Origin: Pontibacter pudoricolor
GTDB lineage: Bacteria > Bacteroidota > Bacteroidia > Cytophagales > Hymenobacteraceae
DNA length: 64,000 bases
Assembly: GCF_010092985.1 (NCBI RefSeq)
Contig: NZ_CP048106.1
Span: forward strand, 3,534,001-3,598,000
Direction of reading: 5' to 3'
The first letter of the stretch is position 1, and every line of letters starts with the position of its first letter. The translations under genes and the position numbers were made by a program. Shown here piece by piece: positions 1 through 7,271 of this stretch. The notes under the pieces were generated by a model. It made no database searches. It had not been told where the DNA came from and saw nothing but the letters and a program-made list of their open reading frames with translations.

Positions 1-1637
1 CTGACTGGAACACGTACCAGGTAATGGATGTGGCGACCGGTAAGATGCTGGATGATAAACTGGAGTGGGTAAAATTCTCTGGCCCAAGCTGGTACAAGGA
101 TGGTTTCTTCTATAGCCGTTACGATGCCCCGACCGAAGGCAACAAGCTGGCCAATAAGAACGAATTTCATAAAGTATACTACCACAAAATTGGCACACCG
201 CAAAGCCAGGACAAACTAGTTTACGAAGACAAAGCACATGCCCTTCGCAACTTCTACGGCCAGACCACAGACGATGAGCGCTTCCTGATCCTGAATGCAT
301 CGGAAGGTGCCAGCGGAGCAAACGCACTTTACTATAAAGACCTGGCTGACCCGAAATCAACTATAAAACCTATAGTTGACAACTTCGAGAGTGAGTATAA
401 TGTGGTAGATAATTTCGGTGACAAGCTGCTGGTGATGACCAATAAGAATGCACCACGATACCGCCTGGTAATGATCGATCCGAAGAAGCCGCAGGAAGCC
501 AACTGGAAAACTATAGTTCCGGAGTCTGCTAACGTAATGCAGAGCGTGTCTACAGTTGGTGGTCGTATTATTGCCAGCTACATGAAAGATGCTACCAGCC
601 AGGTAGTGGTTTACGATCAGAATGGTAAGCAACTAAATACGGTAGAGTTACCAACGTTAGGTACTGTTAGCGGCTTCGGTGGCGACCAGAAAGATAAAGA
701 GACATTCTTCACGTTCACATCCTTTACTTACCCGCCAACTATTTACCGTTACGACGTTGCTAACAACAAAGTAAGCCTGTTCCGCAAAACCGAAGTAAAC
801 GTAGATACCGATGCCTTTGAAACGAAGCAGGTGTTCTATACTTCGAAAGACGGTACCAAAGTGCCAATGTTTATTGTGCACAAGAAAGGCCTGAAACTGG
901 ATGGCACCAACCCGACTTACCTGTACGCTTACGGAGGCTTTAATATCTCGATGACGCCAAGCTTCAGCATTGCTAACATGCTTTGGTTAGAGAATGGTGG
1001 TGTGTATGCTATGCCTAACCTGCGTGGTGGTGGCGAGTATGGCGAAGACTGGCACAAAGCCGGCATGACGCCCAACAAACAAAACGTATTCGATGATTTT
1101 ATTGGTGCTGCCGAGTACCTGATCAACCAGAAATATACTTCATCTGAAAGACTGGCCGTGGCTGGTGGTTCTAACGGTGGTTTGCTGGTTGGTGCCTTCA
1201 TGACACAGCGCCCTGAGCTGGCTAAAGTTGCCCTGCCTGCGGTAGGTGTAATGGATATGCTGCGTTTCCATAAATTTACCATTGGTTGGGCATGGGTACC
1301 GGAATACGGCTCTTCGGATGATGCTGCACAGTTCGAGAACCTGTACAAATTCTCCCCGCTGCACAACATTAAAGAAGGCGTAAAATACCCTGCTACTTTA
1401 GTTAAAACAGCAGACCACGACGACCGCGTAGTACCTGCTCACTCGTTCAAGTTCATCTCTGAGCTGCAGGCAAAAGGTGCTCCGGGTAATCCGTACTTGA
1501 TCAGAGTAGATGTGCGTGCAGGCCACGGTGCCGGTAAACCAACATCGCTGGTTATCCAGGAGTATGCCGATACCTATGCATTCATCTACAAAAACATGGG
1601 CGTAAATCCTTACGAAGGCGAAGCTCAGAACAAATAA
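1..1637 (+). CDS. Prolyl oligopeptidase family serine peptidase (S9A), 5' end missing
   Basis: The reading frame is open from base 3 at the window edge, so the start codon lies upstream; about 544 residues are visible of a family that is usually near 700. The N-terminal part visible belongs to the seven-bladed propeller, the C-terminal part to the alpha/beta-hydrolase domain. The catalytic serine lies in GGSNGG (around nt 1170), the aspartate in the DHDDRV segment (near nt 1425) and the histidine in GHGAGKP (near nt 1530). The family cleaves short proline-containing peptides after proline; most Bacteroidota members are exported, but the signal peptide would be outside the window. It is followed directly by a strong terminator, so it is the last gene of its transcript. 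Identity is confident; substrate is not known. Confidence 0.95.
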   Translation, partial: DWNTYQVMDVATGKMLDDKLEWVKFSGPSWYKDGFFYSRYDAPTEGNKLANKNEFHKVYYHKIGTPQSQDKLVYEDKAHALRNFYGQTTDDERFLILNASEGASGANALYYKDLADPKSTIKPIVDNFESEYNVVDNFGDKLLVMTNKNAPRYRLVMIDPKKPQEANWKTIVPESANVMQSVSTVGGRIIASYMKDATSQVVVYDQNGKQLNTVELPTLGTVSGFGGDQKDKETFFTFTSFTYPPTIYRYDVANNKVSLFRKTEVNVDTDAFETKQVFYTSKDGTKVPMFIVHKKGLKLDGTNPTYLYAYGGFNISMTPSFSIANMLWLENGGVYAMPNLRGGGEYGEDWHKAGMTPNKQNVFDDFIGAAEYLINQKYTSSERLAVAGGSNGGLLVGAFMTQRPELAKVALPAVGVMDMLRFHKFTIGWAWVPEYGSSDDAAQFENLYKFSPLHNIKEGVKYPATLVKTADHDDRVVPAHSFKFISELQAKGAPGNPYLIRVDVRAGHGAGKPTSLVIQEYADTYAFIYKNMGVNPYEGEAQNK

Positions 1638-1667
1638 CACAAGTATAGATCTGCCATTTATACTTCA

Positions 1668-1703
1668 GCCGCGCTGCCTGCATCAGGTAGCGCGGCTTTT
1701 TTT
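1668..1703 (+). terminator. Rho-independent terminator of the prolyl oligopeptidase gene
   Basis: A 13-bp stem (GCCGCGCTGCCTG paired with CAGGTAGCGCGGC, one G-T pair) closes on a CAT triloop and is followed by seven T. It begins 30 bp after the stop codon. Confidence 0.9.
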
Positions 1704-1763
1704 GTAAATGACGCATGCTTTAGTCCCGGAGGGAACTATAGTTAAGATATGCCGCAAGTTTGA

Positions 1764-1929
1764 GCGGAGCGGTAACTTGTGGCTACCTATGGTGCCAGTT
1801 TGTAACTGGCTTTCAGCGGCAGCAGAAAAAATATGGCTATCAACTATAGTTGCTGCTATTGTTTTGCTTTTTCAAAGCAACGCCAGTTGCAAACTGGCGG
1901 CCAAGTAAAACCACAAGTTACCGCTCCGC
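1764..1929. repeat. Nested inverted repeats beside the RAYT element
   Basis: The outer arms are a perfect 19-bp inverted repeat (GCGGAGCGGTAACTTGTGG at 1764-1782, complement at 1911-1929). Inside are two smaller palindromes of one type, GCCAGTT-N3-AACTGGC, at 1794-1810 and 1882-1898, with a full AACTATAGTT in the centre (about 1841-1850). No convincing gene is present; the short open frames here follow the repeat arms. The block abuts the left end of the transposase element, suggesting it is another REP-like unit, perhaps mobilised by the same enzyme family (inference). Confidence 0.7.
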
Positions 1930-1930
1930 C

Positions 1931-1984
1931 TTTGCCCTCGCTCGCGTCCCGCGAGTGTGAGCTACCAGCGGACTCTGGCCGCGT
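1931..1984. repeat. Left 54-bp inverted repeat of the RAYT element (REP-like)
   Basis: This arm ends 6 bp from the stop codon of the transposase gene. It contains the hairpin CTCGCGTCCCGCGAG at 1940-1954 and is the exact reverse complement of 2563-2616. Confidence 0.85.
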
Positions 1985-1990
1985 CAAATT

Positions 1991-2521
1991 TTATATTTCG
2001 GAAACTTTTAGAGAACTATCTGCACAAGCACTACTATAAATATAATGTTCCGGTTCAATTACTATGCCTGCCCGAACCGGATTCAGATGAATGTATTCAA
2101 CCTTCTGATCAATGACTTCATTTGTATGTAGCAAAGTTGGGTGATTGGTATAGTCCCATACATGATAAGAACTATACTGCTTGTTGCTCTGAGCAAAATG
2201 CTCAAAAACATTTAGCAGCCAATCTTTTCTGCTTTCCTGAGGATTATTCTCAATTGCTCCGATAATCTTTTTAGCTGTATAGCTTTTAAATCTGCCAAGC
2301 AATTCTGTTAACTCTCCATCCTGCCATCTTACAATAAGGTGCAGGTGATTCGTCATGATAACATAAACGAAAACTTTTAGATTAAACTTTTCCTGACAGT
2401 ATTTCAAATTCTCAATCAGGATATCTTTGTACTCTTTTCTGGAAAAGACATCAACCCAACCTGCTACAGTAAGCGTTACAAAGTATAACTCACCAGGCGC
2501 TGTATTGCGGTATTCGCTCAT
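1991..2521 (-). CDS. REP-associated tyrosine transposase (RAYT, Y1/IS200-like)
   Basis: The 176-residue protein has the single-strand transposase (Y1, HUH) fold: the HUH motif is His59-Leu-His61 in MTNHLHLIV, and the likely nucleophile is Tyr81 in FKSYTAKK. The C-terminal block VEYIHLNPVRAGIV followed by PEHYIYSSA is characteristic of RAYT proteins. Such enzymes cut and join single-stranded REP hairpins in a site-specific way and are usually single-copy domesticated genes rather than free insertion sequences. Length is normal for the family and no disruption is seen. The perfect inverted repeats on both sides are its probable substrates. The gene stands alone, with no operon partners. Confidence 0.9.
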   Translation of the reverse strand: MSEYRNTAPGELYFVTLTVAGWVDVFSRKEYKDILIENLKYCQEKFNLKVFVYVIMTNHLHLIVRWQDGELTELLGRFKSYTAKKIIGAIENNPQESRKDWLLNVFEHFAQSNKQYSSYHVWDYTNHPTLLHTNEVIDQKVEYIHLNPVRAGIVIEPEHYIYSSACADSSLKVSEI

Positions 2522-2562
2522 TGTTACTAGATTGTTTAGAACAAATTACGAAGGAAACATAA

Positions 2563-2616
2563 ACGCGGCCAGAGTCCGCTGGTAGCTCACACTCGCGGGA
2601 CGCGAGCGAGGGCAAA
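2563..2616. repeat. Right 54-bp inverted repeat of the RAYT element (REP-like)
   Basis: Exact reverse complement of 1931-1984. Reading on the plus strand it has GTAG at 2582-2585, then the hairpin CTCGCGGGACGCGAG at about 2592-2606. It lies just upstream of the thioesterase gene and may affect that gene's leader. Confidence 0.85.
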
Positions 2617-2666
2617 CAATGAACCATAATTCCATACTTACTTTATACACAGATAACCTAACAACT

Positions 2667-3407
2667 ATGAAAGCATACCCCGGCAAAAGCAGTTTTATAG
2701 TTCGCTCCAGCGAGATAGATTACCATGGCAACGCTACTATACCGGCACTGGTAAGTTACATGCAGGAAGCCGCCTGGGAAAATACCCGAGACTTAAGAAT
2801 CTCGATGTATGATCTGCTGGAACGTGGCCTGACGTGGGTCTTGCAACGCATGCGCGTGGAAATGTTCCGTTATCCTAAGCATGGCGAAACTATAGTTGTG
2901 GAAACCTGGGCCTCAGGTCGTGAGCGTGTTTTCCTGCACCGCGATTTCAGAATCTATAGTTTGGATAATGAGCTGCTGGGGCAGGCGACCAGTGTGTGGC
3001 TGGTAATGGATGTGGTAAAACGCCAGCTGGTGTCTGTGCCCGATTTTATAACGGGAATAGAAGTTGAGCCTAACCAGGAGCCACTGCCTTTTGCCAAAGG
3101 CAAACTACCGCAACTACAGGAAACGCAGTACACGCAGCAAATGCCCGTGCGCTGGCACGACATCGACCTGAACCGCCACGTTACCAACACCCGCTACCTG
3201 CAATGGATACTGGATACGCTGCCAACCGAAATTCTGGAAAAACAACTGCGCGAAGTAGACATCATTTACAAAGCGGAAAGTATATTGGGCGATACAGTTG
3301 TATCAGAAGCTGGCAAAGGTGAAACAGAAACTATACTTTTGCATAAACTTACGAGCATGGAGACAGGCAAAGAACTGGTGCAAGCGAGGACAGAATGGAG
3401 TAGTTAG
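2667..3407 (+). CDS. Acyl-ACP thioesterase (FatA/FatB-like, double hot-dog)
   Basis: The roughly 246-residue protein resembles the acyl-[acyl-carrier-protein] thioesterase family, which hydrolyses acyl-ACP to free fatty acid and thereby ends chain elongation. Two hot-dog domains are visible: an N-terminal one with EIDYHGNATIPALVSYMQEA, and a C-terminal one beginning MPVRWHDIDLNRHVTNTRYLQW, whose D-x-N-x-H pattern is the usual active-site segment. An in-frame ATG exists 48 bp upstream at 2619, but it lies 3 bp from the transposon repeat, so the ATG at 2667 (MKAYPGKS) is preferred. It contains an in-frame ACT-ATA-GTT copy of the window-wide palindrome near 2889. Confidence 0.85.
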   Translation: MKAYPGKSSFIVRSSEIDYHGNATIPALVSYMQEAAWENTRDLRISMYDLLERGLTWVLQRMRVEMFRYPKHGETIVVETWASGRERVFLHRDFRIYSLDNELLGQATSVWLVMDVVKRQLVSVPDFITGIEVEPNQEPLPFAKGKLPQLQETQYTQQMPVRWHDIDLNRHVTNTRYLQWILDTLPTEILEKQLREVDIIYKAESILGDTVVSEAGKGETETILLHKLTSMETGKELVQARTEWSS

Positions 3408-3410
3408 TGA

Positions 3411-3550
3411 GTTTAGGAGTTAGAAAGTTAGAAAGTTAAAAAGTTAAGGAAATGTAAAGGGGCAATATTCTGCATCTTGTCTGCTACTAAGCTTCAAATC
3501 CTGCTAATCCATTAATCCTGAAAATCCTGATTCAGACAAACAGCAATCAA
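3411..3550. repeat. Intergenic repeats: GAGTT-rich tract and AATCCTG family copy
   Basis: The first part (about 3411-3448) is an imperfect tandem of GAGTTTAGGAGTT / GAAAGTTA-like units similar to the tract near 48.4 kb. The second part (about 3496-3540) carries the phrase AAAATCCTGATTCAGACAA, also found near 12.4 kb and 61.85 kb and in degenerate form near 50.05 kb. No gene is seen. Confidence 0.7.
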
Positions 3551-3557
3551 TAATTAC

Positions 3558-4028
3558 ATGATAGACATTAGAAAAGGTACGATAGATGATTTGCCTCAGG
3601 TTCTGCAGCTAATACAGGAGCTGGCAGAATACGAGAAAGCGCCCAACGAAGTAACAAACACGCTGGAAGATATGCAGCGCGATGGTTTCGGTGAGCGCCC
3701 GATTTTTGAGTTTTTTGTAGCAGAAGACCAGGAAGCTATAGTTGGCATAGCGCTATATTATACTGCCTACTCAACCTGGAAAGGCAGAACTATTTACCTG
3801 GAAGACTTAGTAGTTACAGAACGCCTGCGCCGTGGCGGTATCGGTAAAAAGCTGTTTGATGTTGTTGCCGAGGAAGCGAAGCGTTTAGGAGCAAAACGTT
3901 TCAGATGGCAGGTGCTGGAGTGGAACGAGCCGGCGATTGCTTTCTATAAAAAGATTGGTGCTGACCTGGATGGCGAGTGGATGAACTGTACCATGACCGA
4001 GCAGCAGATACAGGACTACAAAGCCTGA
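3558..4028 (+). CDS. GNAT family N-acetyltransferase (SSAT-like)
   Basis: The 156-residue protein is a single GNAT domain. The acetyl-CoA binding loop is the RRGGIGKKLF segment (residues 91-100), followed by the WNEPAIAFYKKIGA helix typical of motif B. The start MIDIRKGTIDDLPQVLQLIQELAEYEKAP and the C-terminal EWMNCTM pattern resemble the diamine/thialysine acetyltransferase (SSAT) branch, so a polyamine-like or lysine-analogue substrate is possible, but the substrate is inferred by resemblance only. It ends 20 bp before a strong bidirectional terminator and appears to be a single-gene unit. Confidence 0.85.
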   Translation: MIDIRKGTIDDLPQVLQLIQELAEYEKAPNEVTNTLEDMQRDGFGERPIFEFFVAEDQEAIVGIALYYTAYSTWKGRTIYLEDLVVTERLRRGGIGKKLFDVVAEEAKRLGAKRFRWQVLEWNEPAIAFYKKIGADLDGEWMNCTMTEQQIQDYKA

Positions 4029-4048
4029 ACAGAACTATAGTTTAAACA

Positions 4049-4095
4049 AAAGCCTTTAGCACTAACTATAAAGTGTGCTAAAGGCTTTTGTTTTT
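4049..4095. terminator. Bidirectional terminator between the GNAT and DUF4286 genes
   Basis: A 15-bp perfect stem (AAAAGCCTTTAGCAC, 4049-4063, with its complement at 4076-4090) is flanked by A and T runs, so it can work for both convergent genes. The loop contains AACTATA, part of the window-wide palindrome. Confidence 0.9.
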
Positions 4096-4116
4096 ATAAT
4101 GCAGCCCGGGCTGTTG

Positions 4117-4449
4117 TTAGTCTTTACGCTCTACGTTTACGCCAACTATTTCCAGCATCGTCCTGAAGGAAGCGTATCGGCCGGCATAACGCTCGTTAAC
4201 TTTTTGCTGTAAGGCCGGAGAGTGGTCGCGCTGGTATTTCTGCAGGTCTTCTAGGCTGCGGCAGGTATATTGCACCGCGTAGGTAGTTCCACCTGTATCT
4301 TCATCCTCCATAACCCGGCAGATCTGGTTTGCCATAAAATAGCCAGTGCCCATCACTTCCGGAATATGTACTTCTTTCATCCACTGCAGCCACTCATCGG
4401 CCACGGTATTATCTATGCTTACTGTTACGTTGTATAAGATCATGCTCAA
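4117..4449 (-). CDS. DUF4286 family protein
   Basis: A 110-residue soluble protein that matches the DUF4286 family I associate with Bacteroidota: the start ILYNVTVSIDNTVADEWLQWMKEVHIPEVMGTGYF and the middle YAVQYTCRSLEDLQKYQRDHSPALQQ are typical. It has the look of a dimeric alpha/beta-barrel (ferredoxin-like) fold, but no biochemical role is known to me. A second ATG two codons in (at 4443, MILYNV) may be the true start. It is convergent with the GNAT gene and shares its terminator. Confidence 0.75.
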   Translation of the reverse strand: MSMILYNVTVSIDNTVADEWLQWMKEVHIPEVMGTGYFMANQICRVMEDEDTGGTTYAVQYTCRSLEDLQKYQRDHSPALQQKVNERYAGRYASFRTMLEIVGVNVERKD

Positions 4450-4601
4450 AATTACAAAATAGCTGCTGCTTTACAGAAACATACGATTAAAATTGCGCAA
4501 TTGCCTATAAGTCGCAAACTATAGCGATGGGTTGCAGGCTTCATTCTCATCTACTAAATCGTACTGCTCTCGTATAAATCATATTAAAAATTAGTTTAAG
4601 T

Positions 4602-5096
4602 ATGAAATGTGTTTTTGTCTCTTGTCTCCTGAGTGCTGGTCTGTGCTTGGGGCTGTTGCAGGTTGCCGCTGCTGTGCCTTTTTCGGGAACTATAACTATA
4701 GCCGCGCTGGATGTGCACCCTACCGAAGCCAAATATGACAAGCTGATGGAAAAGTATGCCAATGGCCTGAAAGCTGCTTTTGCCGAGAAAGATGATAAAA
4801 AGACCATTGCGATGGTAAATAAGTTAAACAATGACCTGGTAACGGAACTTGAAAAGATAAAACCTGAACTGGAACGATGGATAAAAGGCATGACAGAAGC
4901 AGACAAGGAAGCATTCGAACAAAGGGCTGGAAGCAAGCCTTACCTTAAAACCATCTTCGAGATCATGTTTGACCCGGAAATAGGGAAACGCGTAGAAAAA
5001 AATCCGGAACTGAAGGCCGCCATGGATGCCGGAAACAAACGGGTGGAATCACTGGGTTTTGAAGATGAAGAGTCGCAGGAAGAAGACTATAGGTAG
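4602..5096 (+). CDS. Exported protein of unknown function
   Basis: The 164-residue product starts with a clear signal peptide (MKCVFVSCLLSAGLCLGLLQ, probable cleavage after AVAA-type sequence near residue 25). The mature part is charged and mostly helical, rich in Lys and Glu, with a segment EKLMEKYANGLKAAFAEKDD-like pattern and no cysteines. I do not recognise a family. It runs convergently into the next gene with only 3 bp between the stop codons. It could be a periplasmic helical protein; no function is claimed. Confidence 0.6.
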   Translation: MKCVFVSCLLSAGLCLGLLQVAAAVPFSGTITIAALDVHPTEAKYDKLMEKYANGLKAAFAEKDDKKTIAMVNKLNNDLVTELEKIKPELERWIKGMTEADKEAFEQRAGSKPYLKTIFEIMFDPEIGKRVEKNPELKAAMDAGNKRVESLGFEDEESQEEDYR

Positions 5097-5099
5097 CAT

Positions 5100-5630
5100 T
5101 TACTCACAGATCCAGTTGCCGGCACCTTTATCATAAATAGCTTCGGGTAAGGTACGCTGGTAAGCTACAATTATAGGCGCATCTCCCGAGGTGGGCTGTA
5201 ATTGCATAGGTCCTTCCTGTAGCTGCAAAAATACCCTGCCATTCTTATCGTCTATCGCTTTTAATGTGCCGTAGTTATTGCGGAGCTTATAGCTGTTGTA
5301 TGTGCTTAAGCCGGTGGCTGTAAGTTCTTTAACTGTAAACTGTCTGTGCTCCTTTTTGGTTTTAGGGTTGTTGCCGGCAGGTATACACTCTATTTTTCCT
5401 CCTATCCAGAGATTCTCTCCCAGGCACTCCGATGTTTCCACAATCAGGTCGAAGTAAGCTTCGTTGGTAGGTACGGTTAAGGCTGCAACGGTAACAGGTG
5501 TCTGTACTTCGGGCGGGGCTATAGTTGCGGGCGGCTGCTTTTCGGGCTGCGATGTATAGAGCACAACAGCCAGCAAAGTTAACGAAGATATGTCCGCAAT
5601 TCGGGATGTAAACGGTATCTTCATAAGCAA
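5100..5630 (-). CDS. Probable exported protein of unknown function
   Basis: The 176-residue product has a hydrophobic N-terminus (residues 10-27), then a Pro/Thr/Val-rich linker (about 30-55), then a small beta-rich domain with two cysteines at residues 69 and 82 and a third near the C-terminal end (NWICE). A second ATG two codons in (5624) gives MKIPFTSR and may be the real start. I do not recognise the family. The stop lies 3 bp from the stop of the convergent neighbour, with no obvious terminator between them. Confidence 0.55.
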   Translation of the reverse strand: MLMKIPFTSRIADISSLTLLAVVLYTSQPEKQPPATIAPPEVQTPVTVAALTVPTNEAYFDLIVETSECLGENLWIGGKIECIPAGNNPKTKKEHRQFTVKELTATGLSTYNSYKLRNNYGTLKAIDDKNGRVFLQLQEGPMQLQPTSGDAPIIVAYQRTLPEAIYDKGAGNWICE

Positions 5631-5964
5631 GTAAAGTTATAACCGGAACTATAAATTTATACTCGTAATTTTCTGAATTAGTTGTACTGATAACATGCTT
5701 TTAAGGGAAAGTATGCGGGTGCAATCCGCTAAGTATCAGTAGTGTTGCGCGGTTCGTTTTTGTAGTATAACTTCAGGGAGTTTGCTGAGATTATAGCCGG
5801 GGCAGTTGCTTGAAATTAATGGATGCAACCAGGCTTAGAGTCCAGATTTATAGTAACAGTCAGTTGCGTGTAAACAACAGCTATAGTTTATAAGCCGGTT
5901 ATATGGTTTTTGCTGATTTTGCACTAGCTTACGGCATCAATTAAAACCAACTATAGATTTACGT
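5631..5964. other. Gene-free stretch between divergent genes
   Basis: This 334-bp stretch must hold the leaders of two divergent genes. It carries two copies of the palindrome motif (about 5881 and 5949). A fragment near 5701-5735 slightly recalls the core of a cobalamin riboswitch, but the match is too weak to call. Confidence 0.4.
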
Positions 5965-6591
5965 ATGCCCTCTGTTTGCCAGAAACTCCAGCTTAAAGCA
6001 CCTTATAGTTTGCTGCTCCTGAATGCTCCTGATCATTTAAAAGGCGGGTTTGAGCAGGAAGGCGGAAAGGTAACGGCAGCATCTGCTACAAATGCTGAGC
6101 GTCAGTTTGATGTGGTGCAGCTGTTTGTTACCACAAAAGCAGAACTGGATACGTTAGCACCGCAGGCCGTTACGGCATTAAAGCCCGGTGGCATGCTGTG
6201 GATTGCCTACCCTAAAAAATCATCAGGCATAAAATCAGACCTTACCCGCGACCAGGGCTGGGCAACTATAAAAGAGCTGGGCTACGAAGGCGTGCGCCAG
6301 ATTGCGGTTGATGAAACATGGTCGTCGCTTCGGTTCAGGCATGCAGCGGAGCGCACTGTGCCATCTAAAATGGGTGTGGATTACCCGGGAATAGACAGGC
6401 TAACTAAAACAGTAACAATACCAGATGACTTGCAGCAAGCACTGGAACAGGCTAATGTGCAGGAGCAGTTCGAGAACTTATCGTTTACAGACAGAAAGGA
6501 ACATGTAATTGCTGTGCTGGAAGCCAGACGTACGGCAACACGACAGGCACGTATCAGCAAAATTGTGGCAAAGCTCCAGGCAAAGGTCTAA
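5965..6591 (+). CDS. YdeI/OmdA-like protein with DUF3052-like N-terminus
   Basis: The 208-residue product has two parts. Residues 1-120 resemble the DUF3052 type (ALKPGGMLWIAYPKKSSGIKSDL and GWATIKELGYEGVRQIAVDETWSSLRFR). Residues 140-208 match the C-terminal block of YdeI/OmdA-like proteins (IPDDLQQALEQ, ENLSFTDRKEHVIAVLEARR). YdeI-type proteins have been linked to antimicrobial peptide resistance in enterobacteria, but a role here is not established. It is a single-gene unit ending 21 bp before a bidirectional terminator. Confidence 0.75.
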   Translation: MPSVCQKLQLKAPYSLLLLNAPDHLKGGFEQEGGKVTAASATNAERQFDVVQLFVTTKAELDTLAPQAVTALKPGGMLWIAYPKKSSGIKSDLTRDQGWATIKELGYEGVRQIAVDETWSSLRFRHAAERTVPSKMGVDYPGIDRLTKTVTIPDDLQQALEQANVQEQFENLSFTDRKEHVIAVLEARRTATRQARISKIVAKLQAKV

Positions 6592-6612
6592 CTATAAAAC
6601 AACTATGGCTTA

Positions 6613-6651
6613 AAACAGAAAAGGCGCCCATTAAGAGCGCCTTTTCTGTTT
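6613..6651. terminator. Bidirectional terminator
   Basis: A 15-bp perfect stem (AAACAGAAAAGGCGC, 6613-6627, with its complement at 6637-6651) has A-rich and T-rich flanks. It serves the YdeI-like gene and the convergent lipoprotein gene. Confidence 0.9.
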
Positions 6652-6664
6652 ATCTGTAAGTTTA

Positions 6665-7207
6665 TTATGGCTGAACAACTACATTAAACTTAGCATCAAC
6701 GTCGGTCTCGCCAGCTGTAACGCTGCCTTTAGTGCCAGGCTGGTGCTTTAATACTACATTAAGTGTACCTGTGCCGGCATTACCGGTAACTATAGTTGAT
6801 GTTAAACCTAACGGACGGTTCTGGCTGTCTTTATCGGTTATAGTTACGGTCATCAGGCTTGATGGGGTTGCGGTGTAATATACCTGATGGTCGTTAGCCT
6901 CAGCAATGATCTCGCTGTTAAGGCTTGTTGTTTTATTTAAGATAGTAAGCGTTGCATTATATGTTACACCCGCCTTAAGCGTCATTTGAGGTACTGTAGG
7001 AGCATTACCGCCCGGGCCGTCAAGATCTTCATAAGATGCAGTAACTGTGCTACCCACTTTGCCTTGAGGCTCTAAAGTAAGTGTTGCAGTTGTGATAGTT
7101 TCGCGATCAACTACCGGTGCAGGATCGTCGTCGCCGCCACAGCTGGTTGTTGTAATCAGGGAACCCATTAGTAATACGGCAAGGTATGGTCTCAAAAGCT
7201 TCTTCAT
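6665..7207 (-). CDS. Small lipoprotein partner of a TonB-dependent receptor
   Basis: The 180-residue product has a lipoprotein signal (lipobox around TTTSC, Cys23) followed by GGDDDPAP, a typical Bacteroidota surface-lipoprotein start. The rest is beta-rich, with ADEHQVYY-like text (EANDHQVYYTATPSS) and GTGTLNVVLKHQPGTKG. It matches a family I know from beside ZnuD-like TonB receptors in this phylum, sometimes labelled as a type 1 periplasmic-binding-fold protein, a name I cannot confirm from sequence. It is the last gene of a three-gene minus-strand set and probably helps capture the ligand of the receptor upstream of it (inference). Confidence 0.75.
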   Translation of the reverse strand: MKKLLRPYLAVLLMGSLITTTSCGGDDDPAPVVDRETITTATLTLEPQGKVGSTVTASYEDLDGPGGNAPTVPQMTLKAGVTYNATLTILNKTTSLNSEIIAEANDHQVYYTATPSSLMTVTITDKDSQNRPLGLTSTIVTGNAGTGTLNVVLKHQPGTKGSVTAGETDVDAKFNVVVQP

Positions 7208-7271
7208 AAATGATACTTTACGTTAGGATGATATACTATTTAGGTGATTAAATCTGGTGATACTGACTATT

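Larger units (their letters stand above)
1931..2616. mobile_element. RAYT element: transposase gene between perfect 54-bp inverted repeats
   Basis: The segment consists of a left arm (1931-1984), the transposase gene on the minus strand, and a right arm (2563-2616) that is the exact reverse complement of the left over 54 bp. Each arm contains the hairpin CTCGCG-TCC-CGCGAG and a second short palindrome (CCAG-N6-CTGG). In the right arm GTAG (2582-2585) precedes the hairpin, as in REP sequences recognised by RAYT enzymes. Related units occur at 42.4 kb and 61.3-61.4 kb. Perfect identity of the arms suggests recent activity or maintained function (inference). Confidence 0.85.

Noticed and set aside
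929..1369. Long open frames on the opposite strand of the prolyl oligopeptidase gene and of other genes (for example 11599-12039 and 15132-15464)
   Set aside because: They lie wholly inside strong coding genes, have no recognisable protein features and follow from codon bias of the real gene.
1708..1908. Short plus-strand open frame next to the RAYT element
   Set aside because: It is made of palindromic repeat arms and has no protein-like sequence.
5690..5830. Possible cobalamin or TPP riboswitch pieces (AGGGAAAGTATGCGGGTGC, and GCTGAGAT further on)
   Set aside because: The fragments match only short parts of the consensus, the rest of the fold is missing, and the gene downstream is not linked to either cofactor.
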